Assembly (NCBI GenBank): GCA_964540515.1
Contig: CAZIMS010000010.1
Span: forward strand, 1 to 64,000
Source of the DNA: JAOAGA01 sp964540515
Lineage (GTDB): Bacteria; CALINM01
Direction of reading: 5' to 3'
Length of the DNA stretch: 64,000 nucleotides
Shown one piece after another: positions 25,228-34,526 of the stretch (its first letter is position 1; each line of letters starts with the position of its first letter). The notes beneath the pieces were generated by a model. That model searched no databases, was not told the DNA's origin, and saw only the letters and a program-made list of their open reading frames with translations. The position numbers were made by a program, and so were the translations under genes.

Positions 25228-28200
25228 TAATTGCCTCCATAAAGCTTATGATACTCTTGAAGTGAGGTAACATTTATCTTCGTTTTTAGTAGTTCTGGTA
25301 TAGCATAGCAGGCAATCTTAGAGGCAGATAGAGTTGTGAAGTATGGAATAGCGTTTTCAAGAGCAGACCTTCTTATAAGATAAGAATCTTCTATCTCCTT
25401 CTGTCCAAAGGTAGTATTTATAATAAAACTTATCTCCTTATTTTTTATTTTATCGACAATATTAGGTCTACCCTCAACTACTTTAAGAACTGTCTCATTT
25501 TCAATGCCTTTTTCTTTAAGATACCTTGAAGTACCGGCGGTACAAAGTAGTTTAAATCCATGATTTTTAAGAAGTCTTGCTATATCTAAGATATGGGGCT
25601 TGTCCTCATCTTTAACACTTAAAAAAACTGTACCTCCAAGAGGTATGCTATTGCCTGCAGCGATTTGAGATTTTGCAAAGGCCAAATAGGGCGTATTATC
25701 AATACCCATAACCTCACCAGTTGACTTCATCTCTGGACCAAGTATGGTATCAACACCAGGAAACTTTAAGAAAGGAAAGACTGCCTCTTTGGCACTAAAA
25801 AATTTTGGCCTTATCTCCCTTGTAAAACCTAACTCTTTAAGTGATTTTCCTAACATACATTTTATAGCTAACTTTGCTAAAGGAACACCTATTGCCTTAC
25901 TCACAAAGGGAACTGTTCTTGATGCTCTTGGATTAACCTCAAGAATATATATATCATCGTCTTTAATGGCAAACTGAATATTTATGAGTCCAATAACATT
26001 TAGCTCCTTTGCAAGCAACTTTGTCTGTCTAATTAACTCTTCTATTATCTCTTCTTTAAGAGAATAGGGAGGGATAATACAGGCACTATCTCCTGAGTGA
26101 ACACCTGCCTCCTCGATATGTTCCATAACACCACCCACAACTACTATCTCTCCATCAGATATGGCATCAACATCCACCTCGATAGCATCTTTAAGAAACT
26201 TATCAATTAAAACAGGATGTTCTTCTGAGGCTCTAACAGCCTCATTAATATATCTAATAAGGTTTTTTCTATCATATACAATCTCCATGGCACGTCCACC
26301 TAATACGTAAGAAGGTCTAACCATTACAGGATAACCAATCTTTTCGGCAATCATTATAGCCTCTTCCTCTGACCTTGCGGTACCGCTCTCGGCCTGCTTA
26401 AGCCCAAGGGTTAACAGGACTTCCCTAAACCTCTCTCTGTCTTCTGCCCTATCTATACTATCTGGTGATGTGCCAAGTATTCTAACACCTGCCTTTTCTA
26501 AAGGCACAGCAAGCTTAAGAGGAGTTTGTCCACCAAACTGAACGACTATGCCTCTTGGCTTCTCTCTTTCAACAATATTTAAAACATCCTCAAAGGTGAG
26601 CGGCTCAAAGTACAATCTATTAGAGGTATCATAGTCTGTACTTACTGTTTCTGGATTACAGTTTATCATAATGGCTTCTAATCCTTCTTCCTTAATGGCA
26701 AAGGCAGCATGGACACAACAATAATCAAACTCTATTCCCTGTCCTATTCTATTAGGACCTCCACCGAGAATAATTATCTTCTCCTTATCTGTTGGTAAGG
26801 CCTCTTCTTCCTCTTCATAGGTAGAGTAAAGATATGGAGTTTTAGCCCTAAACTCAGCGGCACAGGTATCAACCATTTTATATACAGGTTTTATCCCCTT
26901 TTCTTCCCTATAATTTCTTACTTTAATCTCATCTATACCTAATAGTTTTGCCAATCTTCTATCTGAGAAACCTAATTTTTTAAGCTCTTCTAACAAATCT
27001 TTGTCTATCTTCGATAATTCAAAGTCCCTTTCTTTGCTGAAGTTCTTGATATATTCTTCAGCATCAATTATCTCCTTAATGTTTTTAAGAAACCATCTAT
27101 CTATTTTTGTAAGCTCGTAGATCCTATCTATTGAGTAGTTCATCCTTAGAGCTTCTCCGATATACCAAAGTCTCTCAGCATTGGGCATTCTTAATTTTTC
27201 ATTTATAATACCTTGTCTCTCCTCAAGAGTGCCTATTTTAATCTTTTCATCAAAACCGTAACTACTTATCTCAAGAGACCTCATAGCCTTCTGAAGGGAT
27301 TCTTTAAAGGTCCTGCCTATGGCCATTGCCTCTCCAACTGACTTCATCTGCGTACCTAAGGTTGTATTAGTTTTTGGAAACTTCTCGAAGGTAAATCTTG
27401 GTATCTTAACTACAACATAGTCAATAGCTGGTTCAAAGGAGGCAGGTGTCTCTTTTGTAATATCATTCTTTATCTCATCAAGAGTATACCCTACGGCTAA
27501 CTTAGCTGCTATCTTTGCAATTGGATATCCCGTTGCCTTTGATGCTAAGGCAGAGCTTCTTGAAACTCTTGGGTTCATCTCTATTACTACCATTCTGCCG
27601 TTATCGGGGTTTATAGCAAACTGAATATTTGAGCCGCCAGTATCAACTCCAATTTCTCGAATAATTTTAATTGCCGCATCTCTCATTATCTGATACTCTT
27701 TGTCTGTTAATGTCTGGGCAGGTGCAACTGTTATACTATCTCCTGTATGAACACCCATGGGGTCAAGGTTTTCTATGGAACAGATAATAACAACGTTATC
27801 CATTCTATCTCTCATTACTTCTAACTCAAACTCTTTCCATCCAATTACAGATTCTTCTATGAGAACCTGAGATACTGGACTTAAATCAAGACCATTTTTC
27901 ACAATTCTTTCGTATTCTTCAATGTTATAGGCTATTCCGCCACCTGTCCCACCCAATGTAAAGGCTGGTCTGATTATGGCTGGAAAACCAATATCTTTAA
28001 TTACTTCAATGGCCTCATTAATATTTGTTGCTAATCCACTCTTAGGGACATCAAGTCCAATCTTCTCCATGGCCTTTTTAAAGAGTTCTCTGTCTTCTCC
28101 CTTCTTAATGGCATTAATATTTGCTCCTATGAGTTTTACATTATATTTATCTAAAACTCCTCTTTCATACAAAAACATAGTTAAATTTAGCCCTGTTTGA

Positions 28201-28475
28201 CCACCTAAGGTTGGTAGTATAGCGTCAGGTCTTTCCTTCTCTATAATCTTCTCAAGATACTCTACCGTTAAAGGCTCAATATATGTAGCATCAGCAAGCT
28301 GGGGGTCTGTCATAATGGTTGCTGGATTAGAGTTAGTAAGTATAACTCTATAACCTTCTTCTTTTAAAGCCTTCACAGCCTGTGTACCAGAATAGTCAAA
28401 CTCACAGGCTTGGCCAATTATAATTGGTCCAGAACCTATTACAAAGATGCTCTTAATATCTGTCCTTTTAGGCAT
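25227..28475 (-). CDS. carB: Carbamoyl-phosphate synthase large subunit
   Basis: A 1082-residue full-length CarB. Two homologous halves each hold an ATP-grasp domain: PTLGGQTGLNL in the first, and VVQFGGQTPLKLA with IILGGGPNRIGQGIEFDY in the second. A C-terminal methylglyoxal-synthase-like allosteric domain follows (from about residue 940, with CTAGTSRYLKEKGI). It makes carbamoyl phosphate from bicarbonate, ammonia and ATP for pyrimidine and arginine synthesis. Ammonia would come from the glutaminase CarA, whose gene is not in the window. Confidence 0.96.
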   Translation of the reverse strand: MPKRTDIKSIFVIGSGPIIIGQACEFDYSGTQAVKALKEEGYRVILTNSNPATIMTDPQLADATYIEPLTVEYLEKIIEKERPDAILPTLGGQTGLNLTMFLYERGVLDKYNVKLIGANINAIKKGEDRELFKKAMEKIGLDVPKSGLATNINEAIEVIKDIGFPAIIRPAFTLGGTGGGIAYNIEEYERIVKNGLDLSPVSQVLIEESVIGWKEFELEVMRDRMDNVVIICSIENLDPMGVHTGDSITVAPAQTLTDKEYQIMRDAAIKIIREIGVDTGGSNIQFAINPDNGRMVVIEMNPRVSRSSALASKATGYPIAKIAAKLAVGYTLDEIKNDITKETPASFEPAIDYVVVKIPRFTFEKFPKTNTTLGTQMKSVGEAMAIGRTFKESLQKAMRSLEISSYGFDEKIKIGTLEERQGIINEKLRMPNAERLWYIGEALRMNYSIDRIYELTKIDRWFLKNIKEIIDAEEYIKNFSKERDFELSKIDKDLLEELKKLGFSDRRLAKLLGIDEIKVRNYREEKGIKPVYKMVDTCAAEFRAKTPYLYSTYEEEEEALPTDKEKIIILGGGPNRIGQGIEFDYCCVHAAFAIKEEGLEAIMINCNPETVSTDYDTSNRLYFEPLTFEDVLNIVEREKPRGIVVQFGGQTPLKLAVPLEKAGVRILGTSPDSIDRAEDRERFREVLLTLGLKQAESGTARSEEEAIMIAEKIGYPVMVRPSYVLGGRAMEIVYDRKNLIRYINEAVRASEEHPVLIDKFLKDAIEVDVDAISDGEIVVVGGVMEHIEEAGVHSGDSACIIPPYSLKEEIIEELIRQTKLLAKELNVIGLINIQFAIKDDDIYILEVNPRASRTVPFVSKAIGVPLAKLAIKCMLGKSLKELGFTREIRPKFFSAKEAVFPFLKFPGVDTILGPEMKSTGEVMGIDNTPYLAFAKSQIAAGNSIPLGGTVFLSVKDEDKPHILDIARLLKNHGFKLLCTAGTSRYLKEKGIENETVLKVVEGRPNIVDKIKNKEISFIINTTFGQKEIEDSYLIRRSALENAIPYFTTLSASKIACYAIPELLKTKINVTSLQEYHKLYGGN

Positions 28476-28624
28476 ACCTCTATCTCCTCAAAATTTAGCT
28501 TATATATTTTACCTTATTTTGCAGATATGTAAATTAGAATATCCATCTTTATTTTATAAATGTTGAAAAAATACATGTTCAATCGAATTTTAGAGCATAA
28601 GTAGAGAATCTTAAAATACATAAT

Positions 28625-29929
28625 TTATTTTTTCAATATTGCCATTGTCTCTATATGGAAGGTCTGAGGAAACATATCAAAGGGAACTACCTTCTCTACA
28701 TTATAACCACTAAATGTTAGGGTCTGAATATCCCTTGCTAAAGTCGTAGGATTGCAAGAAAGATATATTATTATTTTTGGATTAAACTTTGGGATGTAGG
28801 GTATTATCTCTTTAGCTCCTATTCTCGGTGGGTCAAGAAAGACTATATCAAAACTTCTCTTATTGTTAAACATCCTAATGACTTCATCTTTCACACTACC
28901 TCTAATGGGATGGATGTTTAAGATGTTGTTTTTTGCAATATTTTCTTCTAAAGCCCTAAAGGAGGAATTATTTCCTTCTACGGCAACAACATATTTGCAA
29001 AGCTTACTGAACAAAAAGGTAAAGTTGCCAGACCCAGAAAAAAGCTCAAGCATGGTAGACGACTGATATTTATCACCCAAATAATCTGAAATAGTATTTA
29101 AAATGACCCTGTTAACCTCTGGATTTGCCTGTATAAAACCATCTGCATAGACTTTTAGTTTATAACTTAATCTGTCTAACTCTACTTGATAGATTAAAAA
29201 TGGATCTTTTATAGCATATAGGCGCCCTTTTTTTGTTTTTACAAAGCCTCCTTTAAAAAGCTTAGAGATATTTGATATGTTTGATGGATTAAAACCATCA
29301 TCTTTAGCCTTACCTGAAAAGACAAAATTATCTTCCCTATCAGAATAATACACTTCAAAATCAAGAATACCTTTCAACTCATTCTTAAATCTTCGAGTTT
29401 CTTTCAAGATATCTACTATCGGCTTTTTTAGTATGTAACAGTTATCAATATCTACCACTTTGTTACTACTATATATGTTAAAACCTAATGAGACCTCATC
29501 TCTTTCTAAACCTACCTGAAATCTAACCCTTTGCCTGTAACCCCACTCATTACCAGCAATAGAAGTATCGTTAATCTCGGGACTTGCTATTTTTCCTATC
29601 CGTTCAAGTATATCCTTTGTTATATTTTTCTTTGCCAAAACTTGATAATTATAGTTTATGTGTTGCCATTGACAGCCACCACACTTGCCAAAATAAGGAC
29701 AGGGATAAATTCTTCTATAAGGAGAAGACTTTAATATCTCAAGCAACTTGCCATCAATATAGGTCTTTCTATCTCTCTCAATACTGAATTTTACTATATC
29801 ACCAGTCACAGTATAGGGGATAAAAGCTACCTTACCTCCAAACCTCGCTACTCCTGCAGAGCTATAGGAAAGATTAGTAATCTCTGCGATATAGTATTTG
29901 TCATCATAAACTTTGAGTGAATCAGTCAT
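28625..29929 (-). CDS. rlmD: 23S rRNA (uracil) C5-methyltransferase, RlmD/RumA family
   Basis: A 434-residue TrmA/RumA-family enzyme. A TRAM domain is at 13-65, and a [4Fe-4S] cluster is held by Cys77, Cys83, Cys86 and Cys164. The SAM motif ELFSGSGNFTFLF follows, with catalytic Cys392 in LSCNPTTLARD. It methylates a uracil at C5 in 23S rRNA using SAM; the exact position (U1939 or U747) cannot be read from sequence. It follows murI by 25 bases. Confidence 0.9.
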   Translation of the reverse strand: MTDSLKVYDDKYYIAEITNLSYSSAGVARFGGKVAFIPYTVTGDIVKFSIERDRKTYIDGKLLEILKSSPYRRIYPCPYFGKCGGCQWQHINYNYQVLAKKNITKDILERIGKIASPEINDTSIAGNEWGYRQRVRFQVGLERDEVSLGFNIYSSNKVVDIDNCYILKKPIVDILKETRRFKNELKGILDFEVYYSDREDNFVFSGKAKDDGFNPSNISNISKLFKGGFVKTKKGRLYAIKDPFLIYQVELDRLSYKLKVYADGFIQANPEVNRVILNTISDYLGDKYQSSTMLELFSGSGNFTFLFSKLCKYVVAVEGNNSSFRALEENIAKNNILNIHPIRGSVKDEVIRMFNNKRSFDIVFLDPPRIGAKEIIPYIPKFNPKIIIYLSCNPTTLARDIQTLTFSGYNVEKVVPFDMFPQTFHIETMAILKK

Positions 29930-29954
29930 ATTAAATATTTACCTTATATTAGTT

Positions 29955-30755
29955 TCATTTACCAACAGTAACAACCGTAACCTTCTCTAAGTGTTTTCCA
30001 AGTATTGTTTTACCTACTTTTAAAAATCTTTCTGCTGCATCTGTCACATAATAATCAGGCTCAAGTATCTCTTTTCTATCGGATAAAAGATTACTATCTT
30101 TTAAAAGATTAAGCACCAAATTAGAGGTTTCTCTAGCTGAATCAACTATATTTATGGAGTGATTGAAAAATTTAGCTATAGGTCTCTTTAACATGGGATA
30201 ATGGGTACAACCAAGAACAAGGGTATCTATATTCTTGCCCTTAAATATTTTTAGGTAATGGCTAATAACGTCATCTACTATAGCCCCTTTTAAAAGCCCC
30301 TCCTCTACAAGCGGTACAAATAATGGACAGGACTTTGAAAAAACAGATATCTTATTATTCAAGGATTTTATCTCTTCCTTGTAGGCAGAGCTTTTTATAG
30401 TAGCATCTGTTCCAATAATCCCTATTCTCTGATTCTTGGTAATCTCGACAGCTTTTTTGGCACCAGGCTCTATAACACCTACAATGGGAATCTTAAATAT
30501 TTCTTTAAGAGTCTTTAAGCTGGTAGCGGTTGAGGTATTACAGGCAACTACGAGTAGCTTAATATCAAACTGCATCAAGAATTTTGTATTTTCGATGGAA
30601 TATCTAATAATAGTATCTTTTGATTTGTTCCCATAGGGAACTCTTGCTGTATCTCCTAAGTAAATAAGCTTCTCGGTGGGTAATTTTCTTTTAATCTCTT
30701 TTAATACAGTAAGACCACCCACACCAGAATCGAAAATACCGATTGGATTATTCAA
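29955..30755 (-). CDS. murI: Glutamate racemase
   Basis: About 266 residues from the preferred start, a TTG at 30753-30755 directly after a GGAGG ribosome site. The frame is open to an ATG at 30812, but that would add 19 residues with no family match and overlap the tonB-like gene. IGIFDSGVGGLTVL opens the protein. The two catalytic cysteines sit in VACNTSTAT and LGCTHYPML. It interconverts L- and D-glutamate for peptidoglycan. It follows the tonB-like gene by 19 bases. Confidence 0.93.
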   Translation of the reverse strand: MNNPIGIFDSGVGGLTVLKEIKRKLPTEKLIYLGDTARVPYGNKSKDTIIRYSIENTKFLMQFDIKLLVVACNTSTATSLKTLKEIFKIPIVGVIEPGAKKAVEITKNQRIGIIGTDATIKSSAYKEEIKSLNNKISVFSKSCPLFVPLVEEGLLKGAIVDDVISHYLKIFKGKNIDTLVLGCTHYPMLKRPIAKFFNHSINIVDSARETSNLVLNLLKDSNLLSDRKEILEPDYYVTDAAERFLKVGKTILGKHLEKVTVVTVGK

Positions 30756-30774
30756 AGAACCTCCTAAAAACTTG

Positions 30775-31635
30775 TTATTGTACCACAGTAACCTGATAAA
30801 TGAAAGTACCATCTATGTTAATTTTCTCGATGTCCCATTCTTTGGGAAAGGGTGCGAGGGGAGAAGCATCTCTCAATGCCTTCATTGCAGCGTCATCAAG
30901 AAAGCTATAGCCAGAAGACTGAATTAGTACCTTATTTTCTATCTTACCATCCCTTGATATAGAAAAAGTTATCTTAAGCCTTCCCCCAATGCCCCTTTCT
31001 TTTGCTACTTCAGGATATCTCCATACCGCCTCAATCTTTCGTTTTATCTTCTCAAGATATGATAAATATTTATACTCTTTTGTATTGAGAATAAGCTCTT
31101 TTGAACCTTTTACATCTCCAGTATCAAGATTTATAGTCTCTTCCTTGGGAAGTTTTGACAACAGGTCCGTTGATTTAGGAATAAGATTTTTTAAGTTTGG
31201 TAAAGTTTTTTCTTCTCTTAGCCTTACTTGCTCTCTTGTCTTTTTATCTTCAGTCATACCTAAATTAGGAATTTTATCCTGTATTTTAGGTGGCTCTTCA
31301 GCTCTTTCCTCAACTTTATCCTGCATGCCTCCTTTCTCTTTAAAACTCTCCCTTTCTATCTCCTCCAAGATTTTTGGTATACTTTTACTTATCTCAGGAA
31401 GTTTGTTTTCTTGTCCTGTTATAATATCCTTTGCTCCAAAAGCCTTAAAATTATTTGATGGCTGGGTTTTAATGTCAGGAGGCGGATAATAGGGTATTAT
31501 CTCTATTATCTCTTCTTTTTTCCTACCTGATTTTTTAGGCTCCCCTTCAAAGATATAGGAACTCAAAAATGCAAAAAAATGTATTAATAATGATATTGTT
31601 ATAGCAACTAATAAGTATCTTTTTTTTATAGTCAC
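30775..31635 (-). CDS. TonB-family energy transducer
   Basis: A 286-residue protein read from a GTG start. One N-terminal membrane helix (about 8-29) is followed by a long charged linker with PPPDIKTQPS and Lys/Glu repeats. A C-terminal TonB domain (about 195-286) contains IEAVWRYPEVAKERGIGGRLKI and VLIQSSGYSFLDDAAMKAL. TonB passes proton-motive energy to outer-membrane receptors with ExbB/ExbD, none of which is nearby. The linker is Lys/Glu-rich more than Pro-rich. It sits between a HIT protein gene and murI, with no receptor to name its partner. Confidence 0.88.
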   Translation of the reverse strand: MTIKKRYLLVAITISLLIHFFAFLSSYIFEGEPKKSGRKKEEIIEIIPYYPPPDIKTQPSNNFKAFGAKDIITGQENKLPEISKSIPKILEEIERESFKEKGGMQDKVEERAEEPPKIQDKIPNLGMTEDKKTREQVRLREEKTLPNLKNLIPKSTDLLSKLPKEETINLDTGDVKGSKELILNTKEYKYLSYLEKIKRKIEAVWRYPEVAKERGIGGRLKITFSISRDGKIENKVLIQSSGYSFLDDAAMKALRDASPLAPFPKEWDIEKINIDGTFIYQVTVVQ

Positions 31636-31644
31636 AAAAACCTT

Positions 31645-32052
31645 TTAAAGCGATTTTCTAAGTAAAGCAGCGTACTCTTGCAGCTCCCCCTCTTTATATT
31701 TGCTATGTTCCATGCCTATTTTTATACCATCCTCAGGTCTTCTGGGTATAAGATGAAAATGGGAATGGAATATTATCTGTCCTGCATCCTTTCCATTATT
31801 CTGGATTAGATTAATTCCAGTCACGTTAAGAGCTTTTGTTAATAATCCACAGAGCTTCTTTAAAAGAACAGCAGTTTTTTTAAGTATCTCATCATCCATA
31901 TCCATTATATTAACACAGTGCCTTTTGGGAATAATCAATAAATGTCCTTTACTAATAGGATTTATGTCGAGAATGGCAATAAAATCCTCATCTTCATAAA
32001 TCTTCTCGGAAGGTATTGAACCATTGACAATATTACAAAAAATACAGTTCAT
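31645..32052 (-). CDS. HIT-family nucleotide hydrolase/transferase
   Basis: About 135 residues from the ATG at 32052, which has a GGAGG site 7 bases upstream and gives the normal HIT start MNCIFCNIVNGSIPSEKIYE. The frame stays open to 32103 but the extra 17 residues match nothing. CIFC is the Zn-binding pair of HinT-like proteins, and the histidine triad reads HSHFHLIPR. These enzymes hydrolyse AMP-lysine or similar nucleotide phosphoramidates. It is the first gene of the HIT-tonB-murI-rlmD run. Confidence 0.92.
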   Translation of the reverse strand: MNCIFCNIVNGSIPSEKIYEDEDFIAILDINPISKGHLLIIPKRHCVNIMDMDDEILKKTAVLLKKLCGLLTKALNVTGINLIQNNGKDAGQIIFHSHFHLIPRRPEDGIKIGMEHSKYKEGELQEYAALLRKSL

Positions 32053-32140
32053 AAAAACCTCCTTTTGAAATATTATTATCTTATTAAACCCAATCTTTTT
32101 CATATATTACTATAAAAGTTTTTTTTTAATAAATGCTTTT

Positions 32141-32168
32141 TTGACTTTTTTATACATTCTGCTATATT
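32141..32168 (+). promoter_or_regulatory. Sigma70-type promoter of the phasin-like gene
   Basis: TTGACT at 32141-32146, 16-base spacer, TATATT at 32163-32168, followed closely by an AAGGAGGG ribosome site at 32176-32183 and the ATG at 32187. Confidence 0.65.
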
Positions 32169-32186
32169 TAAAAAAAAGGAGGGACT

Positions 32187-32474
32187 ATGATAGATAACAT
32201 AAAAAAGATTTTATATGCAGGGTTAGGTATCTTTGCACTTTCTGAAGATAAGGCTAAAGAAATAATAGAAGAGCTTATTAAACAAGGAGAGATAACTACA
32301 CAGGAAGGAGAACAATTAATCTCTGATATCAAAAATAAGGCCTATACAAAAGGAAAAGAGTTTGAAGATAAGATAGCATTAAAAATAAAAGATTATTTAA
32401 AAATTAATGAGTTAGAAGAACGGGTTAGCAAACTGGAAGAAGAGCTTAACAAAATAAGAGAAAAAATATCTTAA
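32187..32474 (+). CDS. Phasin-like coiled-coil protein
   Basis: A 95-residue protein, almost all helical: GLGIFALSEDKAKEIIEEL, then KQGEITTQEGEQLISDI, then a C-terminal heptad coil ELEERVSKLEEELNKI. This pattern is that of the small PhaF-like 'polyhydroxyalkanoate synthesis regulator phasin' family found widely in bacteria that lack PHA genes. The function in such bacteria is unknown; no PHA gene is in the window. It has its own promoter and a strong ribosome site. Confidence 0.7.
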   Translation: MIDNIKKILYAGLGIFALSEDKAKEIIEELIKQGEITTQEGEQLISDIKNKAYTKGKEFEDKIALKIKDYLKINELEERVSKLEEELNKIREKIS

Positions 32475-32477
32475 TGC

Positions 32478-32505
32478 TTGACAAAAATTTTTTTTAAATT
32501 AGAAT
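32478..32505 (+). promoter_or_regulatory. Promoter of the perR operon
   Basis: TTGACA at 32478-32483, 16-base spacer, TAGAAT at 32500-32505. The start would fall near 32512, only a few bases before the perR ATG at 32515, so the message is almost leaderless. Confidence 0.7.
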
Positions 32506-32513
32506 TATTATAA
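32499..32513. promoter_or_regulatory. PerR-box-like operator overlapping the -10
   Basis: TTAGAATTATTATAA differs from the Bacillus PerR box TTATAATNATTATAA at one position only. It covers the -10 and start site, so the Fur/PerR-type protein probably represses its own operon until peroxide oxidises it. Confidence 0.65.
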
Positions 32514-32514
32514 A

Positions 32515-32949
32515 ATGAAAGAAATCATAAAAAAGTTAAAAGACCACAAAGTAAAGGTTACGCCCCAAAGGGTTGCTATCATCGAATATCTTATAAATAC
32601 AAAAAGCCATCCCTCTGCAGAGGATATTTATAAAGAAATGTTAAAGATTTATCCTACCATGTCATATGCCACTGTTTACAACACTTTGATTACTCTAAAA
32701 AATTTAGGAGAGGTCGTTGAGCTTGCTATTGACCACGATAAAAAAAGGTTTGACATGGATACATCATTACATCACCATTTTTATTGTACAAGATGTAAAG
32801 GTGTTTATGATTTGAGTAAAAATTTTATTATAGAAGCGATTACAAGTATAGATGGACATAAAGTAGAAAGAACATTTCTAAACTTTACAGGGATATGCAA
32901 TAAATGCTTAAAGGAGGAACTAAATGAGCAAGACAGAAAAAAATCTTAA
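32515..32949 (+). CDS. perR: PerR-type peroxide-responsive regulator (Fur family)
   Basis: A 144-residue Fur-family repressor. The winged-helix DNA-binding half (1-80) has TPQRVAIIEYL and the recognition segment SYATVYNTL. A structural zinc site is formed by Cys91-x-x-Cys94 and Cys128-x-x-Cys131. The regulatory metal ligands expected in PerR are present as His32, the HHH cluster at 86-88 and Asp99. It heads an operon of rubrerythrin, superoxide reductase and peroxiredoxin, and a PerR-box-like sequence covers its promoter. That makes PerR more likely than Fur. No ribosome site precedes the ATG; translation may be leaderless. Confidence 0.9.
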   Translation: MKEIIKKLKDHKVKVTPQRVAIIEYLINTKSHPSAEDIYKEMLKIYPTMSYATVYNTLITLKNLGEVVELAIDHDKKRFDMDTSLHHHFYCTRCKGVYDLSKNFIIEAITSIDGHKVERTFLNFTGICNKCLKEELNEQDRKKS

Positions 32950-33418
32950 GGAAGCCTTCGCCGGTGAATCTCAGGCAAACAGAAAATATTTGGCCTTTGC
33001 TAAAAAGGCTGAACAGGAAGGTTTAAAGGGAGTTGCAAAACTATTTAAAGCTGCCGCAGAAGCAGAGACAGTTCATGCACACAATCATTTGAGAGAGTTA
33101 AACGGTATTAAATCTACTCGTGAAAATTTACAAGAAGCCATTGATGGGGAGACCTATGAGTTTAAAAACATGTATCCTCAAATGATAGAGGAGGCCGAAC
33201 AAGAAGGTAACGCTGGTGCAAAAAGAAGTTTTCATTATGCCAACGAAGTAGAAAAAGTACATGCAGGATTATTTAAAAAGGCCTTAGATGAGATAGATAA
33301 AAATATGGACTATGAGATCTATGTATGCGAAGTCTGTGGAAATACCTTCATAGGTGAGGCGCCAGAGAAGTGTCCTGTCTGTAATGCATTAAAAAAGTTT
33401 TTTAAAAAAATAGAGTAG
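32924..33418 (+). CDS. rbr: Rubrerythrin
   Basis: A 164-residue classical rubrerythrin. A four-helix diiron domain (1-130) has ligands in AFAGESQANRKY, EAETVHAHNHL, MIEEAEQEG and NEVEKVHAGL. A rubredoxin-like domain has Cys135-x-x-Cys138 and Cys150-x-x-Cys153. It reduces hydrogen peroxide in the cytoplasm of anaerobes with electrons from rubredoxin or NAD(P)H carriers. It overlaps the end of perR by 26 bases with a GGAGG site inside perR. Confidence 0.95.
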   Translation: MSKTEKNLKEAFAGESQANRKYLAFAKKAEQEGLKGVAKLFKAAAEAETVHAHNHLRELNGIKSTRENLQEAIDGETYEFKNMYPQMIEEAEQEGNAGAKRSFHYANEVEKVHAGLFKKALDEIDKNMDYEIYVCEVCGNTFIGEAPEKCPVCNALKKFFKKIE

Positions 33419-33427
33419 GAGGAAGTT

Positions 33428-33805
33428 ATGACTAATATAATGGAAATTTATAAATGCGAGATCTGTGGTAATATTGTTGAAGTTCAACACACAGGCGGTG
33501 GTACTTTAGTATGCTGCGGACAACCAATGAAACTTTTAAAAGAAAATACTGTAGACGCATCTAAAGAAAAACACGTACCCATTTACGAGATTAACGGTAA
33601 CAAAGTAACAGTAAAAGTAGGCTCAGTCCCCCATCCAATGGAGGAAAAACATTATATTGAATGGATACAAATTATTACCGACAAAAAATCTTATAGACAC
33701 TATTTAATCCCTGGTGAATCACCTGAAGCTACCTTCGAGGTTGAAGGTGAGATTAAAAAGGTAAGAGAATACTGCAATCTACACCTATTATGGGCAAATA
33801 CTTGA
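33428..33805 (+). CDS. dfx: Desulfoferrodoxin (superoxide reductase, 2Fe type)
   Basis: A 125-residue superoxide reductase. The N-terminal desulforedoxin-like Fe(Cys)4 centre uses Cys10, Cys13, Cys29 and Cys30. The catalytic Fe(His)4Cys centre uses His49 (in EKHVP with Lys48), His69, His75, Cys116 and His119 (YCNLH). It reduces superoxide to peroxide, which the rubrerythrin and peroxiredoxin encoded on either side would remove. Nine bases separate it from rbr. Confidence 0.95.
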   Translation: MTNIMEIYKCEICGNIVEVQHTGGGTLVCCGQPMKLLKENTVDASKEKHVPIYEINGNKVTVKVGSVPHPMEEKHYIEWIQIITDKKSYRHYLIPGESPEATFEVEGEIKKVREYCNLHLLWANT

Positions 33806-33819
33806 TTAGGAGGTTATAA

Positions 33820-34431
33820 ATGTGTAATACTTCAAGCTTCTGCATTACAGTTGGTCAACAGGTACCAAATTTTGAGATTGAGATTTATGATTCCAGCAAG
33901 CAAGATTTTGGCAAGTTATCCTTAGCTGATATAAAGGCAAAGAAAGAATGGTTAATTTTATTCTTCTACCCCGCAGATTTTACTTTTGTCTGCCCTACAG
34001 AACTAGATGATCTTGCAAAAATATACGATGAGCTAAAGAAGATGGGATGTGAGGTACTTTCTGTTAGCACCGATACTAAATTTACTCATTTAGCATGGCA
34101 TAGAGATGAGTTATTACTTAAAGGTGTAAAATATCCAATGGGAGCAGATACAACGGGTAATCTTTCAAGAATGTTTGGTGTATATGATGAAAACACAGGA
34201 TTAGCCTTAAGAGGAACCTTTATCATCAATCCAGAAGGCAAACTGGTAGCCTCTGAAATTAATTATTATAATGTAGGTAGAAATGCTGAAGAACTTTTAA
34301 GGAAGATGAAAGCTAATATTTACCTTGCTGTGCACCCTGATGAGGCTTGTCCCGCCAGATGGCAGGAAGGTGAGAAAACTTTAAAACCATCAGCAGAGTT
34401 AGTTGGGAACGTTTATAAGGCCTTAAGTTAA
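33820..34431 (+). CDS. 2-Cys peroxiredoxin (AhpC/Prx type)
   Basis: A 203-residue peroxiredoxin: peroxidatic Cys58 in ADFTFVCPTE and a resolving Cys177 in EACPARW. It reduces hydrogen peroxide and organic peroxides, using a thioredoxin or AhpF-like reductase not seen in the window. It is the last gene of the perR operon, followed by a strong terminator. The first eight residues carry two extra cysteines (MCNTSSFC), unusual for this family, with no assigned role. Confidence 0.93.
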   Translation: MCNTSSFCITVGQQVPNFEIEIYDSSKQDFGKLSLADIKAKKEWLILFFYPADFTFVCPTELDDLAKIYDELKKMGCEVLSVSTDTKFTHLAWHRDELLLKGVKYPMGADTTGNLSRMFGVYDENTGLALRGTFIINPEGKLVASEINYYNVGRNAEELLRKMKANIYLAVHPDEACPARWQEGEKTLKPSAELVGNVYKALS

Positions 34432-34444
34432 AATTATTTTTAGG

Positions 34445-34473
34445 CGTGAAAGGTGTCTTAGTAGCCTTTCACG
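34445..34473 (+). terminator. Terminator of the perR operon
   Basis: Stem CGTGAAAGG/CCTTTCACG with an 11-base loop followed by TCTTTTTTT, 13 bases after the peroxiredoxin stop. A textbook intrinsic terminator. Confidence 0.92.
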
Positions 34474-34526
34474 TCTTTTTTTATATCTAATTTATCAAAA
34501 AACTTTTATCTATCCTTTTTTTTATA

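Noticed and set aside
30989..31489. Plus-strand frame of 166 codons inside the tonB-like gene
   Set aside because: Antisense shadow of a Lys/Glu-rich linker; its Ser/Leu-rich translation matches no family and has no ribosome site.
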